Shown here: positions 54,080 to 62,645 of the stretch, piece by piece | Layout of the letters: each line of letters opens with the position of its first letter | Numbering within the stretch: the first letter of the stretch is position 1 | Source of the DNA: Bacillota bacterium | Lineage (GTDB): Bacteria > Bacillota > UBA4882 > UBA10575 | Direction: 5' to 3' | NCBI GenBank assembly: GCA_012837715.1 | Contig: DUQR01000033.1 | Coordinates: 1 to 64,000 of the forward strand | DNA: 64,000 nt | The notes under the pieces: model-generated | What the model was told of the DNA's origin: nothing | The model's input: the letters and a program-made list of their open reading frames with translations, nothing else | The model's database searches: none | Translations under genes and position numbers: made by a program

Positions 54080-55162
54080 TTAAAAATGAATCCCCAACGC
54101 TAAATTCAGAGTGAATTCTTCTTCATTTAAAAAGTAGTTTCCGTAAAGAATCAAATCGGAGAGGCCGATCCCGATCCCGACGGCGGAGAAAACTTGATCC
54201 CAATCTAAACTGAAGGTAAGCTGATCGGTGACTCCCACGTCAAAATAGCCGATCAATTCCGGCACCACCCCGTACGAACGCCACTCGGGATAAATGAGCC
54301 GCAGCTCTATATTGTTAATGGCTTTCCGGTAACCGTCGAAGCGGCCGGCCGCGATCCCCCGCACCGCGCCGCCTAACCCGCGGGCAAAACCGGGGTATTT
54401 ACTGAAACCGCCCACGGTCGTACGGGCACGGACCGGAATATAAGCCCCGGCCAAGTGGTCGTAGATCAAACGGTCGGCCAGGTAGATACTGAGCCCGCGC
54501 CTTTCCGCCAGCGTATAAAAGCCCAGAACCGTCAGGTTAAAACGATGATAGTCGGCGCCGGTCCCTTTATTCCCCAAAGTCAACGGCGCCCACTCCCAGG
54601 AAACCTCGGCGTTCAGACCATGCTTAGTCAAAGCATCCGGGTTAAAATCCACACCGTTATAGCGGAGACCGGTCAGGAGCGCATTTTGGACTCCACCCCC
54701 CCGGTCTGGTAAAGCAGAAGCAAAAAGCAGGGCCTCCGGGGTCTGTTCCACCAGGTAATGATCATAACGCCCATGGTAGCAAAGGATCATCTCCCAAAGA
54801 TTCCGCAGCCGTCTTAAATCGTAAATCAATCCCTGTTCCAGACCGACCCACCAGGTCAGGTTGGCATCCTTGTATAAAGCCCGGTTCAAGCCGGTCGCCG
54901 GAGGAACGTACGGTTGCCCGTTTGGCTCACGGTAAAAGCCAAAGGTTTCAAGCCCACCACCGAAACTACAAAAGTACTCCGTCTCTACCCCACGCGCCAA
55001 CATCGGTCCGGTCCGGTTCCAGGTTAAGTCAATCCCCCAAATCCGTAAATCGTACTCGAATTGCCAGGAGTCATACTTATCCTGAGCCGCGGCCGGGAGC
55101 GCCGACCAGAAAAAGAGCAAAGCAAAAAGGGTTATGACCCAACGGTATTCTTTCTTCCCCAT
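54080..55162 (-). CDS. Omp85-like outer-membrane beta-barrel protein without POTRA domains
   Basis: A 360-residue exported protein (signal ending near LPAAAQ). The whole mature chain shows alternating strands with aromatic girdles. Near the end, the segment GGAVRGIAAGRFDGYRKAIN carries an RG-containing loop like the conserved VRGF/Y element of Omp85, followed by IELRLIYPEW and GYFDVGV. The C terminus ALGIHF ends in Phe, as barrel insertion signals do. No POTRA repeats precede it, so it is not a BamA itself. Its role is unknown. ATG 55162 is nine bases after AGAGGGGG; GTG 55168 is an alternative. Confidence 0.68.
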   Translation of the reverse strand: MGKKEYRWVITLFALLFFWSALPAAAQDKYDSWQFEYDLRIWGIDLTWNRTGPMLARGVETEYFCSFGGGLETFGFYREPNGQPYVPPATGLNRALYKDANLTWWVGLEQGLIYDLRRLRNLWEMILCYHGRYDHYLVEQTPEALLFASALPDRGGGVQNALLTGLRYNGVDFNPDALTKHGLNAEVSWEWAPLTLGNKGTGADYHRFNLTVLGFYTLAERRGLSIYLADRLIYDHLAGAYIPVRARTTVGGFSKYPGFARGLGGAVRGIAAGRFDGYRKAINNIELRLIYPEWRSYGVVPELIGYFDVGVTDQLTFSLDWDQVFSAVGIGIGLSDLILYGNYFLNEEEFTLNLALGIHF

Positions 55163-55310
55163 CCGCACAGACCCCCTCTCACCAATTCCCTCTGTTTCCT
55201 ATTTTTATTGCGATCAATCCTTGCTGACTTCTTTTTATACACTTCCTCCTTGACTAGAAAATCTCCTTCCCGTAAAGACTAGAAATAATCCAAAATAAGG
55301 AGTAATTGCT

Positions 55311-56207
55311 TTGCCGACCACCCTCAGCCAGGAACTGATCATCAACGGACACCCGGTCCCCGTCAAAAACCTGGATAAACCTTTCTGGCCGGAAGATGGT
55401 TACACCAAGGGCGAAGTGATGGCCTATTATATCCAGGTTTGGCCTTATCTTGCCCCCCACCTTAAAGACCGCCCGCTTTCCCTGGTGCGTTACCCGGAGG
55501 GGATCAACGGCCAATTTTTTTACCAGAAAAACTTCCCGGAAGCCCCGTCGTGGGTAGAAAGAATCCCGATCCCTTCGGGGAAACGGGTCATCCATTATGT
55601 GATGGCCAATAACCTGGAGACCTTGGTCTGGGCGGTAAATTTGGGCTGTATAGAAATTCATCCGTGGCTCTCCACCCGTAAAGATCTGGCCCATCCCACC
55701 TATGTTATTTTTGATCTTGATCCGATGCCGCCGGCTACCTTTCAAGATGCAGTCCAAGTGGCCTTAGCCCTCAAAACCCTCACCGACCACCTGAATTTAA
55801 CCCTCTTCCCCAAAATCTCCGGAGCCACCGGTCTCCACCTTTATCTCCCGCTCAAGCCCATCTACACCTACGAAGAAACAGGGACTTTTGTGCAACGTCT
55901 CGGCGATGCGGTGATCCGGGTCCTCCCGGAACTGGCTACCAATGAACGAAAGGTCTTGGCCCGCGGCGGTAAAGTCTACATCGACCATCTCCAAAACCGC
56001 AAAGGGAAGACCATCGCCTCCGTTTACAGTCTCCGCCCCTTCCCCGGCGCTCCGGTCTCGATGCCGGTAACCTGGGATGAGCTCCCCACCGTCCAACCGG
56101 CCAGTTTCACCATAACGACCGCCTTCGACCGCTTAACTTCCGCCGGCGACCTCTTTGCCCCCCTTCTCCAGCTCCGCCAAGAACTTCCCCGGGAATTGAT
56201 CGGATAA
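55311..56207 (+). CDS. Stand-alone LigD-type polymerase/primase domain
   Basis: A 298-residue archaeo-eukaryotic primase-type polymerase, equal to the polymerase module of LigD in bacterial non-homologous end joining. Visible are LDKPFWPEDGYTKGEVM, LKDRPLSLVRYPEGI, catalytic Asp135 and Asp137 in FDLDPMPP, and KISGATGLHLYLPL (168-181). The family also includes primase-like repair proteins. No Ku gene or LigD ligase module is in the window. The TTG start follows AAGGAG. It is divergent from the barrel gene. Confidence 0.9.
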   Translation: MPTTLSQELIINGHPVPVKNLDKPFWPEDGYTKGEVMAYYIQVWPYLAPHLKDRPLSLVRYPEGINGQFFYQKNFPEAPSWVERIPIPSGKRVIHYVMANNLETLVWAVNLGCIEIHPWLSTRKDLAHPTYVIFDLDPMPPATFQDAVQVALALKTLTDHLNLTLFPKISGATGLHLYLPLKPIYTYEETGTFVQRLGDAVIRVLPELATNERKVLARGGKVYIDHLQNRKGKTIASVYSLRPFPGAPVSMPVTWDELPTVQPASFTITTAFDRLTSAGDLFAPLLQLRQELPRELIG

Positions 56208-56327
56208 TCAGTTATCAGAAGATTTAAGTTTGATTTAAAATTAATCCTAACTTTTTCCTGTTCCTTTGACGATATTTATTAAAAGGGATTGCCATTTTTC
56301 TTTTTTTGCTGGCATCCTGCGCCAATG

Positions 56328-56376
56328 CTCCTTAGAAAATAGTTTAAGTGTGTTCGCCCGACCTTGATTAAATACA
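56328..56376 (+). repeat. Dispersed intergenic repeat, copy E (5' part only)
   Basis: CTCCTTAGAAAATAGTTTAAG followed by TGTTCGCCCGACCTTGATTA matches the opening block of the long copies with a few substitutions. It ends at about 56376, and the rest of the repeat is missing. It lies upstream of the lipoprotein gene. Confidence 0.7.
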
Positions 56377-56429
56377 AAAACCTAACTTAATCAGGAAACC
56401 TCTATATAGCATAAAAACAAAGGAGGCGT

Positions 56430-57968
56430 ATGCTGTTGCGAAGGAAACTACCCTTACTGGCTCTATTGACGATCTTGATCACCGTCTTAGGCGGATGTTT
56501 GCCCTCAAGGCCGAAGGAAATTCTTGGGCCAACCTGGGAGAGTCAATACCGGATCCCTATAATCAGAGCGAAAAAGATTAGTTTAGGAGCGGAAGACGGG
56601 GGTGGATTGGATTCGGAAAAGGTCAGTATTAAGTACCGTTCTTCCTCCAAAGAGAGGGCTGAGCCGCTCACCTTTGATCTTTTCGAGGAACGGGTGACGG
56701 TCGATCCAGGCACCATTATTCCCGATTTACCTCTACTTCCTATTGAGGGTGAAAGCCCGGCCGATTCAGTAAGCACAAGCTTTTCTTTTGGCGTGTTAGA
56801 AAACTACGCCGAAGTAACACTTAGTTCCGAAGCTACACGCTACAACTATATTGAGCTAACCCTAAAAGAAGCGCAAGCGTCCTCACCCGGACAAGGATTA
56901 ATGATCCATTTCTACTCCGGAAAACCAGAAGAGGGGGATCCGGAAAGTCGCACCATCCAGAAGGTCACCATCCCTCCCGGCGAATACAGCGCCCGACTTG
57001 ACCTTTCCGGGCTTACGATTTCGCCAGATAATAATATGTTCACGATCACAGTTGCCGGGAGCTATGGGAAAGAAGGAGCTAATCCGGCTATCGAATTTGA
57101 CCTCGGCGAACTGGAGATCGAGAAGTTCACGGTTAAAGAGTTCAATGAGGCAATCTTGGAAGATTTAAACCTCGAGGCGCTGGAGATTGAATCGGTGCAG
57201 CTTCGGGAGGACGACGCCGACCTTTTTGAAATTAAGTTAAAGACGGCGGACTTTAGTTTTACCCCGGTTCTTCCTGAAGGCCTAATCCTTAATACCGCCT
57301 TTGTCATTGAAGCCCTGGATCACGCGGGCAACAAAATCGAGGGCACAACAAGTTGGCCTATAACCTTAAAAAATGGAGAATCCAATGACTTTCCCGGTTT
57401 CAAAGAAGCGCTTAATGGCATTCTTAAAGACGGGAGCCATTCGCTCAATATCCGTCTGGAAGAGATTACGCCCTCCACCGCCAAGGATGCCGTGACCATC
57501 ACCTACCCGGGGGAGATCCGTTTAGAGCATGACCTCACTCTCGAATTGGAATCGTTGACTTATGGCGCGTCCTTTGAAGGACCCGACGGCAGCATTGATC
57601 TGGAGGACGTTCCCTTGGAGATTAACGAGGTCAACCTCAATTTTGACGTGGAAAACAATAGCCCGTTCGGGCTGGACGTTGAATTTTGGTTGTCGCCGAA
57701 CCCCATTAAAGATCAACCAAAAGAAACGGATCCGAAAGTGATCAAAATTGCATTAACCATCAAGCCCTGGGATGAAGAAATGAAGGGAAAAGACCGGTTC
57801 GTCATCTCCTTCGATCCGGACAAATTCACCGACTTAATAGAGGCGCAAACGATTTATCACCGGATTACAATTATCAACAAAACCGAGACGGACGAAGCGA
57901 TTGAAGCCGATGACTACCTGGCCATTACCGCTTGGGCGGATGCAACCTGCATCATTAATAAACGTTAA
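56430..57968 (+). CDS. Secreted lipoprotein, beta-rich, unknown function
   Basis: A 512-residue lipoprotein with a clear lipobox (VLGGC, Cys23). The mature region begins near PTWESQYRIPI and contains several strand-rich segments of roughly 100-120 residues with acidic surface. I recognise no named domain. Its end leads into the next gene after 17 bases, a barrel protein, so they are probably expressed together and may act together at the outer membrane. GGAGG lies three bases before ATG 56430; TTG 56436 is an alternative start. Confidence 0.75.
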   Translation: MLLRRKLPLLALLTILITVLGGCLPSRPKEILGPTWESQYRIPIIRAKKISLGAEDGGGLDSEKVSIKYRSSSKERAEPLTFDLFEERVTVDPGTIIPDLPLLPIEGESPADSVSTSFSFGVLENYAEVTLSSEATRYNYIELTLKEAQASSPGQGLMIHFYSGKPEEGDPESRTIQKVTIPPGEYSARLDLSGLTISPDNNMFTITVAGSYGKEGANPAIEFDLGELEIEKFTVKEFNEAILEDLNLEALEIESVQLREDDADLFEIKLKTADFSFTPVLPEGLILNTAFVIEALDHAGNKIEGTTSWPITLKNGESNDFPGFKEALNGILKDGSHSLNIRLEEITPSTAKDAVTITYPGEIRLEHDLTLELESLTYGASFEGPDGSIDLEDVPLEINEVNLNFDVENNSPFGLDVEFWLSPNPIKDQPKETDPKVIKIALTIKPWDEEMKGKDRFVISFDPDKFTDLIEAQTIYHRITIINKTETDEAIEADDYLAITAWADATCIINKR

Positions 57969-57985
57969 GAAAGGAGGTTAAACGG

Positions 57986-59221
57986 ATGGGCAAAAGGATC
58001 ATTTTTGGCTTTACTCTGTTCTTAACCTTATCGTTGCTCTTAGGTTATTCGGCCGGGCCTGTTTACGGCTTTTACTATGATAATCCGGGCGAGGAGGCTT
58101 TTTCGACGACCAAATTTGAATTGCTCCTTCCCGATGTGGCTTTCGGGGCGAAAAACAACCTGTTTAACCTAGAAAATATCAATATCGATCTTACCCAGCC
58201 AGGGGCCAAAGCCGATTTTCTAGGCCAAATGTCGAAAGGGTACTTCAAAAGCGATTTTTATTCCCAGTTGAAAGCCGGTTTAACCATTGGCCGTTTCTCC
58301 GTTCATCTCCGACCCTGGGCGACCGGTTCCTTCCGGTTGGCGCCAGGCGTTCCGGAGCTAATCTTCTACGGGTATGGCCCCGCTGGTAACGACATCAACG
58401 CCACCAAATCCTACAATCTGACCGGGACCAAACTTAACGGCTTGGCTGCCCTCTCGCTTGACTTTAAATACGGACATCCGATCAGCCTTTCCCCCGCTTC
58501 GGAGTTGGGGGTCGGTGTTAACTTCCGCTATGTTCAGGGTCTCGCCATGTTCCATTCTGAAGTGAGCCAGGGGACCCTGGTCGTGAATGGACTGGGCGAT
58601 TTTACTTTTAACACGAAAAGCCGCTATCTCTACGCCGAACTTCCCGGTTCGGACGATGAAGACTTTTCCCCTGGCCAGTTGTTTAGTAATCCTCCGGGCC
58701 GAGGATTCCTGATGGACTTAGGCGTAGTCTACAACCAGGATCCTTACCGGGCGGGTTTGGTCTTAAAAAACATCGGCGCCCTTAAGTGGCAAACCGTCCA
58801 GCAAGGAACTTATGAGGGAGGCGGAGAAGTAAAAACCGGACCCAATGGTCCCGAATTCGACGGGAAAGATGTGGTCAGTGAAGAGACGACCCTCACCAAC
58901 TATACCATGACCGTGCCGATCGTTCTTCAACTGCAGGGTTCCTACCGTTTTCTGAAAAACCTCTATTGGCACGTGGGTATGGAGACCGGCCTGGCCGACG
59001 GTTGGGGGATTTCCGGTTCACCCTGTCTGCAAACGGGTATTGAGTGGCGCCCCCGCCATCTGATCCGTCTGGCCGGTGATCTAGCCTATCATGACCGGCA
59101 CCTTAATTACCAAGCCTTACTCGAACTGAAGCTGCTCTGTTTCTGGCTTCGCTTCCAGGTGGGCTGGGTTGACCAATTTAACGGCGTCAATGCCGCCGGT
59201 ATGTTCGCACTTCACTTCTAG
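57986..59221 (+). CDS. Outer-membrane beta-barrel protein, unknown function (DUF5723/PorV-like)
   Basis: A 411-residue exported protein with a signal peptide ending near PVYGFYY. Alternating hydrophobic strands run to the end, and the C terminus NAAGMFALHF closes with Phe. The layout (LKAGLTIGRFSVHLRPWATG, SPASELGVGVNFRYVQG, LVLKNIGALKW) resembles the DUF5723/FadL-related barrels found in several diderm phyla. It lies 17 bases after a lipoprotein gene with an AAAGGAGGT site, suggesting a partner pair. The role cannot be inferred. Confidence 0.72.
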   Translation: MGKRIIFGFTLFLTLSLLLGYSAGPVYGFYYDNPGEEAFSTTKFELLLPDVAFGAKNNLFNLENINIDLTQPGAKADFLGQMSKGYFKSDFYSQLKAGLTIGRFSVHLRPWATGSFRLAPGVPELIFYGYGPAGNDINATKSYNLTGTKLNGLAALSLDFKYGHPISLSPASELGVGVNFRYVQGLAMFHSEVSQGTLVVNGLGDFTFNTKSRYLYAELPGSDDEDFSPGQLFSNPPGRGFLMDLGVVYNQDPYRAGLVLKNIGALKWQTVQQGTYEGGGEVKTGPNGPEFDGKDVVSEETTLTNYTMTVPIVLQLQGSYRFLKNLYWHVGMETGLADGWGISGSPCLQTGIEWRPRHLIRLAGDLAYHDRHLNYQALLELKLLCFWLRFQVGWVDQFNGVNAAGMFALHF

Positions 59222-59263
59222 TCTCTGGTTCCGATCAGTTGGGCTGACCGGAGCTTGGCACAG

Positions 59264-59304
59264 AAAAAAGACCCTCCGCTTTCTTGGCAGAGGGTCCTTT
59301 TTTT
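59264..59304. terminator. Bidirectional hairpin terminator
   Basis: GACCCTCcGC pairs with GCaGAGGGTC, flanked by an A-run on the left and a T-run on the right. It ends the lipoprotein/barrel operon and can end the opposing rhomboid operon. Confidence 0.85.
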
Positions 59305-59364
59305 GTTTAAAGTTGCATAGTCGATTTGAACTTTCTTCTCCCTTTATTTCTTTTTCCCTCAGTG

Positions 59365-60078
59365 TTATTTCATAACTTTAAAACGTCTTTTTCGCCACCG
59401 ATCCCGGAGCTTTTCCCGCCAGCCCCCGCCGGATAAATTACGGGACCAGGCCCAATAACGTAAGCCGTGGGCAAAGGGTCCCCGGCCGGAGAAGAGGTAG
59501 ACCACGGCGACACTGCTGACCGCGGCCAAAGCATAGCCCAGGTGATAGCGGAAATAATTGAAAAAAAAGACGATCCCGGCCTGGAGCCAAGATAACCATT
59601 GGGCTTTAATCGGGAATATCCCCCAAAACAGTAATTCCCGGTCGGGATAGAGCTTAGCCCAAGCCCAAGTCAACCCGGTCAACGGCAACCATAAACCGGC
59701 AATTACGATCCGCGAGCGGAAAAACCAGGAAACCAAGGCAAAAGCTAGTCCGGTGAGGACGGTGGCCAGCCCGAGAAAAAAACCATAAGTCTGTCCACCC
59801 CAACTCCGTTCCAAACTCCCGCCCACGTACCATAACCAAAGAAGACCAAAGAGCATGGAAAGCAGATCCGGGTTCACCAAAGGATAGGTCAGGATGGTCC
59901 AAGGGCGGAAAAACCAACGGAAAGTAGAGAATTGAAAGAAAGAAAAAAGATCAAGCCTAATTACAGCCAAAAAATAATGGGCGATAAAAAGGACGACACT
60001 ACCAACGACAATTCCTTTGGTCACCGGAATATATTCACGGTTTAAAAAACGCCGCAAGTTCCCAAAATATCGGTTCAT
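59365..60078 (-). CDS. Rhomboid-fold membrane protein, probably without protease activity
   Basis: A 237-residue membrane protein with about six hydrophobic segments. Order and character fit the rhomboid fold: RPWTILTYPLVNPDLLSMLFG as in the first rhomboid helices, LGGxxxxG-like turns, and a late YHLGYALAA helix that keeps the catalytic-type His. The serine motif GxSG is not found where it is expected (the segment reads IAGLWLPLTGL), so it looks like an inactive rhomboid relative. ATG 60078 overlaps the preceding stop by four bases. It ends an operon with a zinc-ribbon protein. Confidence 0.75.
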   Translation of the reverse strand: MNRYFGNLRRFLNREYIPVTKGIVVGSVVLFIAHYFLAVIRLDLFSFFQFSTFRWFFRPWTILTYPLVNPDLLSMLFGLLWLWYVGGSLERSWGGQTYGFFLGLATVLTGLAFALVSWFFRSRIVIAGLWLPLTGLTWAWAKLYPDRELLFWGIFPIKAQWLSWLQAGIVFFFNYFRYHLGYALAAVSSVAVVYLFSGRGPFAHGLRYWAWSRNLSGGGWREKLRDRWRKRRFKVMK

Positions 60079-60800
60079 TTTTGAAAAAACAACCCCCGTC
60101 CACAATTTTCGCAAACAGTTATTCCTGTGCCCCCTCTTTTAACCTTCTCCAAGACCGCAGGGGGGAGAATCACGTGACAGAAACCACAAAGGCCATTCTC
60201 CACCGGCGCAACCACGATTCCCTTTAATGCTTTGGCGGAACGCCGGTAGTATTCTTTTAATTCACCTGATAAAGCTTGCTCCAAGTCGCTTATTTCTGCT
60301 TTAATCTGTTGAAGACGGCCACGTAAGGACTCTACCCGCTGCGTCTCCGTCGCCAAGGCGCCTTCCAACTGTCTTTGTAGCTTAATCCCTTCTTCTTGCG
60401 CTTGTGCCAAATCCCCTTCTTTGGACTCCAGTTGGTAAAGTTGGTCGATGATCTGCTCCTCCCGGTCCGCCTTGGCCTTCTGATATTCGGCGATCCTTCT
60501 CTGCAGTTGGGCTAATTCTTTCGGAACGGAGATTTTTCCGCTATAGAGTGTGGTCTCGAGTTCACGAATTTGCTCTTCGTAAACCCGGCATTCCTCCTCC
60601 AACTGCCGATTGTTTCTTTTCAACCGAAGACATGCTTGCTCCAGTCCTTTTACCGCCGCCAGCCCCGCCTGAACCCGGTCTTTCAAATCGGTTAGCGCCC
60701 TCTCCCTTTTCGGGTCGGCAATCGCCCCTTCGCAAGCGGCTAAACGCTGTCGGGCATCCTGATATTGATACAATAAGCATAATTCCTGATTTTTACCCAT
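60075..60800 (-). CDS. Coiled-coil protein with C-terminal C4 zinc ribbon
   Basis: A 241-residue cytoplasmic protein. About residues 10-185 are a long coiled coil rich in Glu, Gln and Leu. The C-terminal zinc ribbon has CGFCHVILPP and VCENCGRGLFF (two CxxC pairs). This is the widespread Firmicute family often found next to Nif3 genes; its role is unknown, though nucleic acid binding has been suggested. The MGKNQE start at 60800 is five bases after the stop of the small zinc-finger gene; no strong ribosome site is seen, so it may depend on coupled translation. Confidence 0.88.
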   Translation of the reverse strand: MGKNQELCLLYQYQDARQRLAACEGAIADPKRERALTDLKDRVQAGLAAVKGLEQACLRLKRNNRQLEEECRVYEEQIRELETTLYSGKISVPKELAQLQRRIAEYQKAKADREEQIIDQLYQLESKEGDLAQAQEEGIKLQRQLEGALATETQRVESLRGRLQQIKAEISDLEQALSGELKEYYRRSAKALKGIVVAPVENGLCGFCHVILPPAVLEKVKRGGTGITVCENCGRGLFFQK

Positions 60801-60804
60801 TATT

Positions 60805-60987
60805 TTAACTACGGATCGCGCCCAGGAGATCCTTATAGGTATCGATATCCATCCCAATATCGGATCTACGGGCGACAATATCGGAGCCTTTCTCCTTCGC
60901 GCATTTAACACACCGTTTGGTTTCCGGTAAAGCTTCCAAGCGCTCCGCCGAAATTACTTTCCCACAAAGCTCGCACTTTTTAACCAT
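60805..60987 (-). CDS. Small C4 zinc-finger protein (TraR/DksA-like)
   Basis: A 60-residue protein with CELCG and CVKCA, two zinc-binding pairs spaced as in DksA/TraR zinc fingers (KVISAERLEALPETKRC between them). It lacks the long coiled coil of DksA. The function is unknown; regulation of transcription is possible. AAGGAGGG precedes ATG 60987. It lies between the Nif3 gene and the zinc-ribbon gene. Confidence 0.85.
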   Translation of the reverse strand: MVKKCELCGKVISAERLEALPETKRCVKCAKEKGSDIVARRSDIGMDIDTYKDLLGAIRS

Positions 60988-61061
60988 TTGCGAAACCCTC
61001 CTTCAGTAGTCCTGGGTAGTAGACCAACAGGCCACTAAGTCAGTGTCGTTATGGAATCAAC

Positions 61062-62201
61062 CTAAAACAAAGTGTAGGGTTTAAGCTTGTTTTCACTAAG
61101 AAAGATCCTGGTTTTAAACTCCGGCGTCAACAAGGGACTCTGCTCTAAATAGGTTTTAACCCGTTTGAGGCCTTCCGCCTCAATCCTGTGGTGTCCCACT
61201 TCCACTATGGTTAGGCCGATTTGTTCGGCGTAAAGAAAATCATGGTACCCTAGGTCCGAGGTGATCAATACTTCGGCGCCTTTACGTTTTGCTTGGGCCA
61301 AATATTTGCCCCCGCTCCCGCCGATCACCGCAATTTTTTGGACGTAATCACGGCTATACCCCCCGAAGCGAAGGGTTTCACCGCCAAATACGGTTTTCAG
61401 CTCCGCTAATAATTCGGGAAAGCGCTTTGGCGCGGTCAAAAGACCAACCCGGCCCAACCCGGCCCGACCCGCCTTTTGGACGACTGGATAAAGGTCATAG
61501 GCCACCTCTTCATAGGGGTGGGCAGCCAGCATGGCTTTGATGATGGGTTCTTGCTTCCGGGCTGGAATAATTGTCTCCAATCGCACCTCGGCAACGGAGT
61601 TTACTTCACCGGTGGCGCCAACAAAGGGGTTGGTTCCGGCCTGGGGGAGAAAGGTACCAACTCCCGCCGTTTGAAAAGTACAATGGCTGTAATTGCCGAT
61701 CCAGCCGGCCCCCGCTTTCGTTAAGGCAGTAAAGACGGCATCCACATAATCGTTGGGCACAAAGACCACCAGTTTCAGATAGTCCTCGGCCCCCGCTTCC
61801 ACCGGCTCAATTTGGGTTAGTTGGATTACCTCAGCCAAGTGCTGATTTAAACCATCGGCCGCCCGGTCCAGATTGGTGTGCATCGCGTATAGAATAAAAC
61901 CCCCCGTTATAAGCTCCTCCCAGATTGCTCCCCCCGGGCGATCAAACCGGAGATTACGGAGAGGCTTAAAAATCAAGGGGTGATGGGTCACAATTAAATT
62001 AGCCTGTTTCTGCCGGGCCTCATCCAAAACCGCTTTGGAAAAATCCAAGGCCAGTAAAAGGCCGGAAACATCCCGATCAAAACGGCCAACCTGTAAACCA
62101 ACGTTATCCCAAGTTTCAGCTAACGTCAAGGGGGCTAATTCTTCTAAGAGGGATATGATCTCCTGCACGGTCGGCACCTTTTTAATCACCTTCACTTCCA
62201 C
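61062..62201 (-). CDS. Nif3-like dinuclear metal centre protein (GTP cyclohydrolase I type 2 homologue)
   Basis: A 379-residue member of the Nif3/YbgI family with a dinuclear metal site and the inserted middle domain typical of Firmicute members. Visible are TWDNVGLQVG, VTHHPLIFKPLR, MHTNLDRAADGLN, the middle IGNYSHCTFQTAG-type domain, and AVIGGSGGKYL and HHRIEAEGLKR at the end. It has been annotated as a cyclohydrolase homologue but the biological role is unresolved. The start may be GTG 62201 or GTG 62189 (GGAAG upstream). Confidence 0.9.
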   Translation of the reverse strand: MEVKVIKKVPTVQEIISLLEELAPLTLAETWDNVGLQVGRFDRDVSGLLLALDFSKAVLDEARQKQANLIVTHHPLIFKPLRNLRFDRPGGAIWEELITGGFILYAMHTNLDRAADGLNQHLAEVIQLTQIEPVEAGAEDYLKLVVFVPNDYVDAVFTALTKAGAGWIGNYSHCTFQTAGVGTFLPQAGTNPFVGATGEVNSVAEVRLETIIPARKQEPIIKAMLAAHPYEEVAYDLYPVVQKAGRAGLGRVGLLTAPKRFPELLAELKTVFGGETLRFGGYSRDYVQKIAVIGGSGGKYLAQAKRKGAEVLITSDLGYHDFLYAEQIGLTIVEVGHHRIEAEGLKRVKTYLEQSPLLTPEFKTRIFLSENKLKPYTLF

Positions 62202-62376
62202 TTAGAAAATAGCGCTCGTTGTTCACCCCGACTTCAATTAGATTACTGATCTATACTGTCGGTAGTCGGCATGAACAACCAATCTAAGGCCGCCGGAGCT
62301 TGTCGCCCACCTGGCTTTGAATTTTTATCCCTTCATGTGCGGGGGCGGTAGCCAGCGTGGGCGACTGCCTTGGTCG
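62200..62376 (+). repeat. Dispersed intergenic repeat, copy F (long)
   Basis: A long copy whose opening ACTTAGAAAATAGCGCTCG abuts the Nif3 start codon on the opposite strand. It has GTTGTTCACCCCGAC, then GTCGGTAGTCGGCATGAAC (AAC follows), then CACCTGGCTTTGAATTTTTA, GGGGGCGGTAGCCAGCGTGG and GCGACTGCCTTGG. The block from 62377 to 62599 after it has no gene; it is AT-rich with a few GC-rich stems. Confidence 0.85.
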
Positions 62377-62599
62377 CTTTCTATTTATTTATAATAATAA
62401 TATAAACTTAGGACTGTACATAATAACTAATATTTAATTATTTTCGCGGTTCGCTCCTTATTTCCTGCTTTGCGGGCGATCTTTCCCCGCAATTACCATA
62501 ATTTACCATCAGGGACCGGCCGCCACTGCGACTATTCTTTCCGAAGCTTGCCCCATAAACGGGTCAGAACTTCAAAGGTAAAGAAGGGCACAGATAAAA

Positions 62600-62628
62600 A
62601 AGAAAAAAGTGGCCAGATCCCACTTTTT
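62600..62628 (-). terminator. Hairpin terminator after the tRNA genes
   Basis: AAAAAGTGG (62604-62612) pairs with CCACTTTTT (62620-62628); on the minus strand a T-rich run follows. It would end the sigma factor and tRNA transcript. Confidence 0.8.
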
Positions 62629-62645
62629 GGTTAACACATTATTTA

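Noticed and set aside
55311-56207. A complete non-homologous end-joining locus
   Set aside because: Only the polymerase domain is present; no Ku or ligase gene lies in the window.
12288-62376. CRISPR or insertion sequence as an explanation for the repeats
   Set aside because: Copies are single, far apart, 150-180 bp, without spacers, transposase genes or clear terminal inverted repeats.
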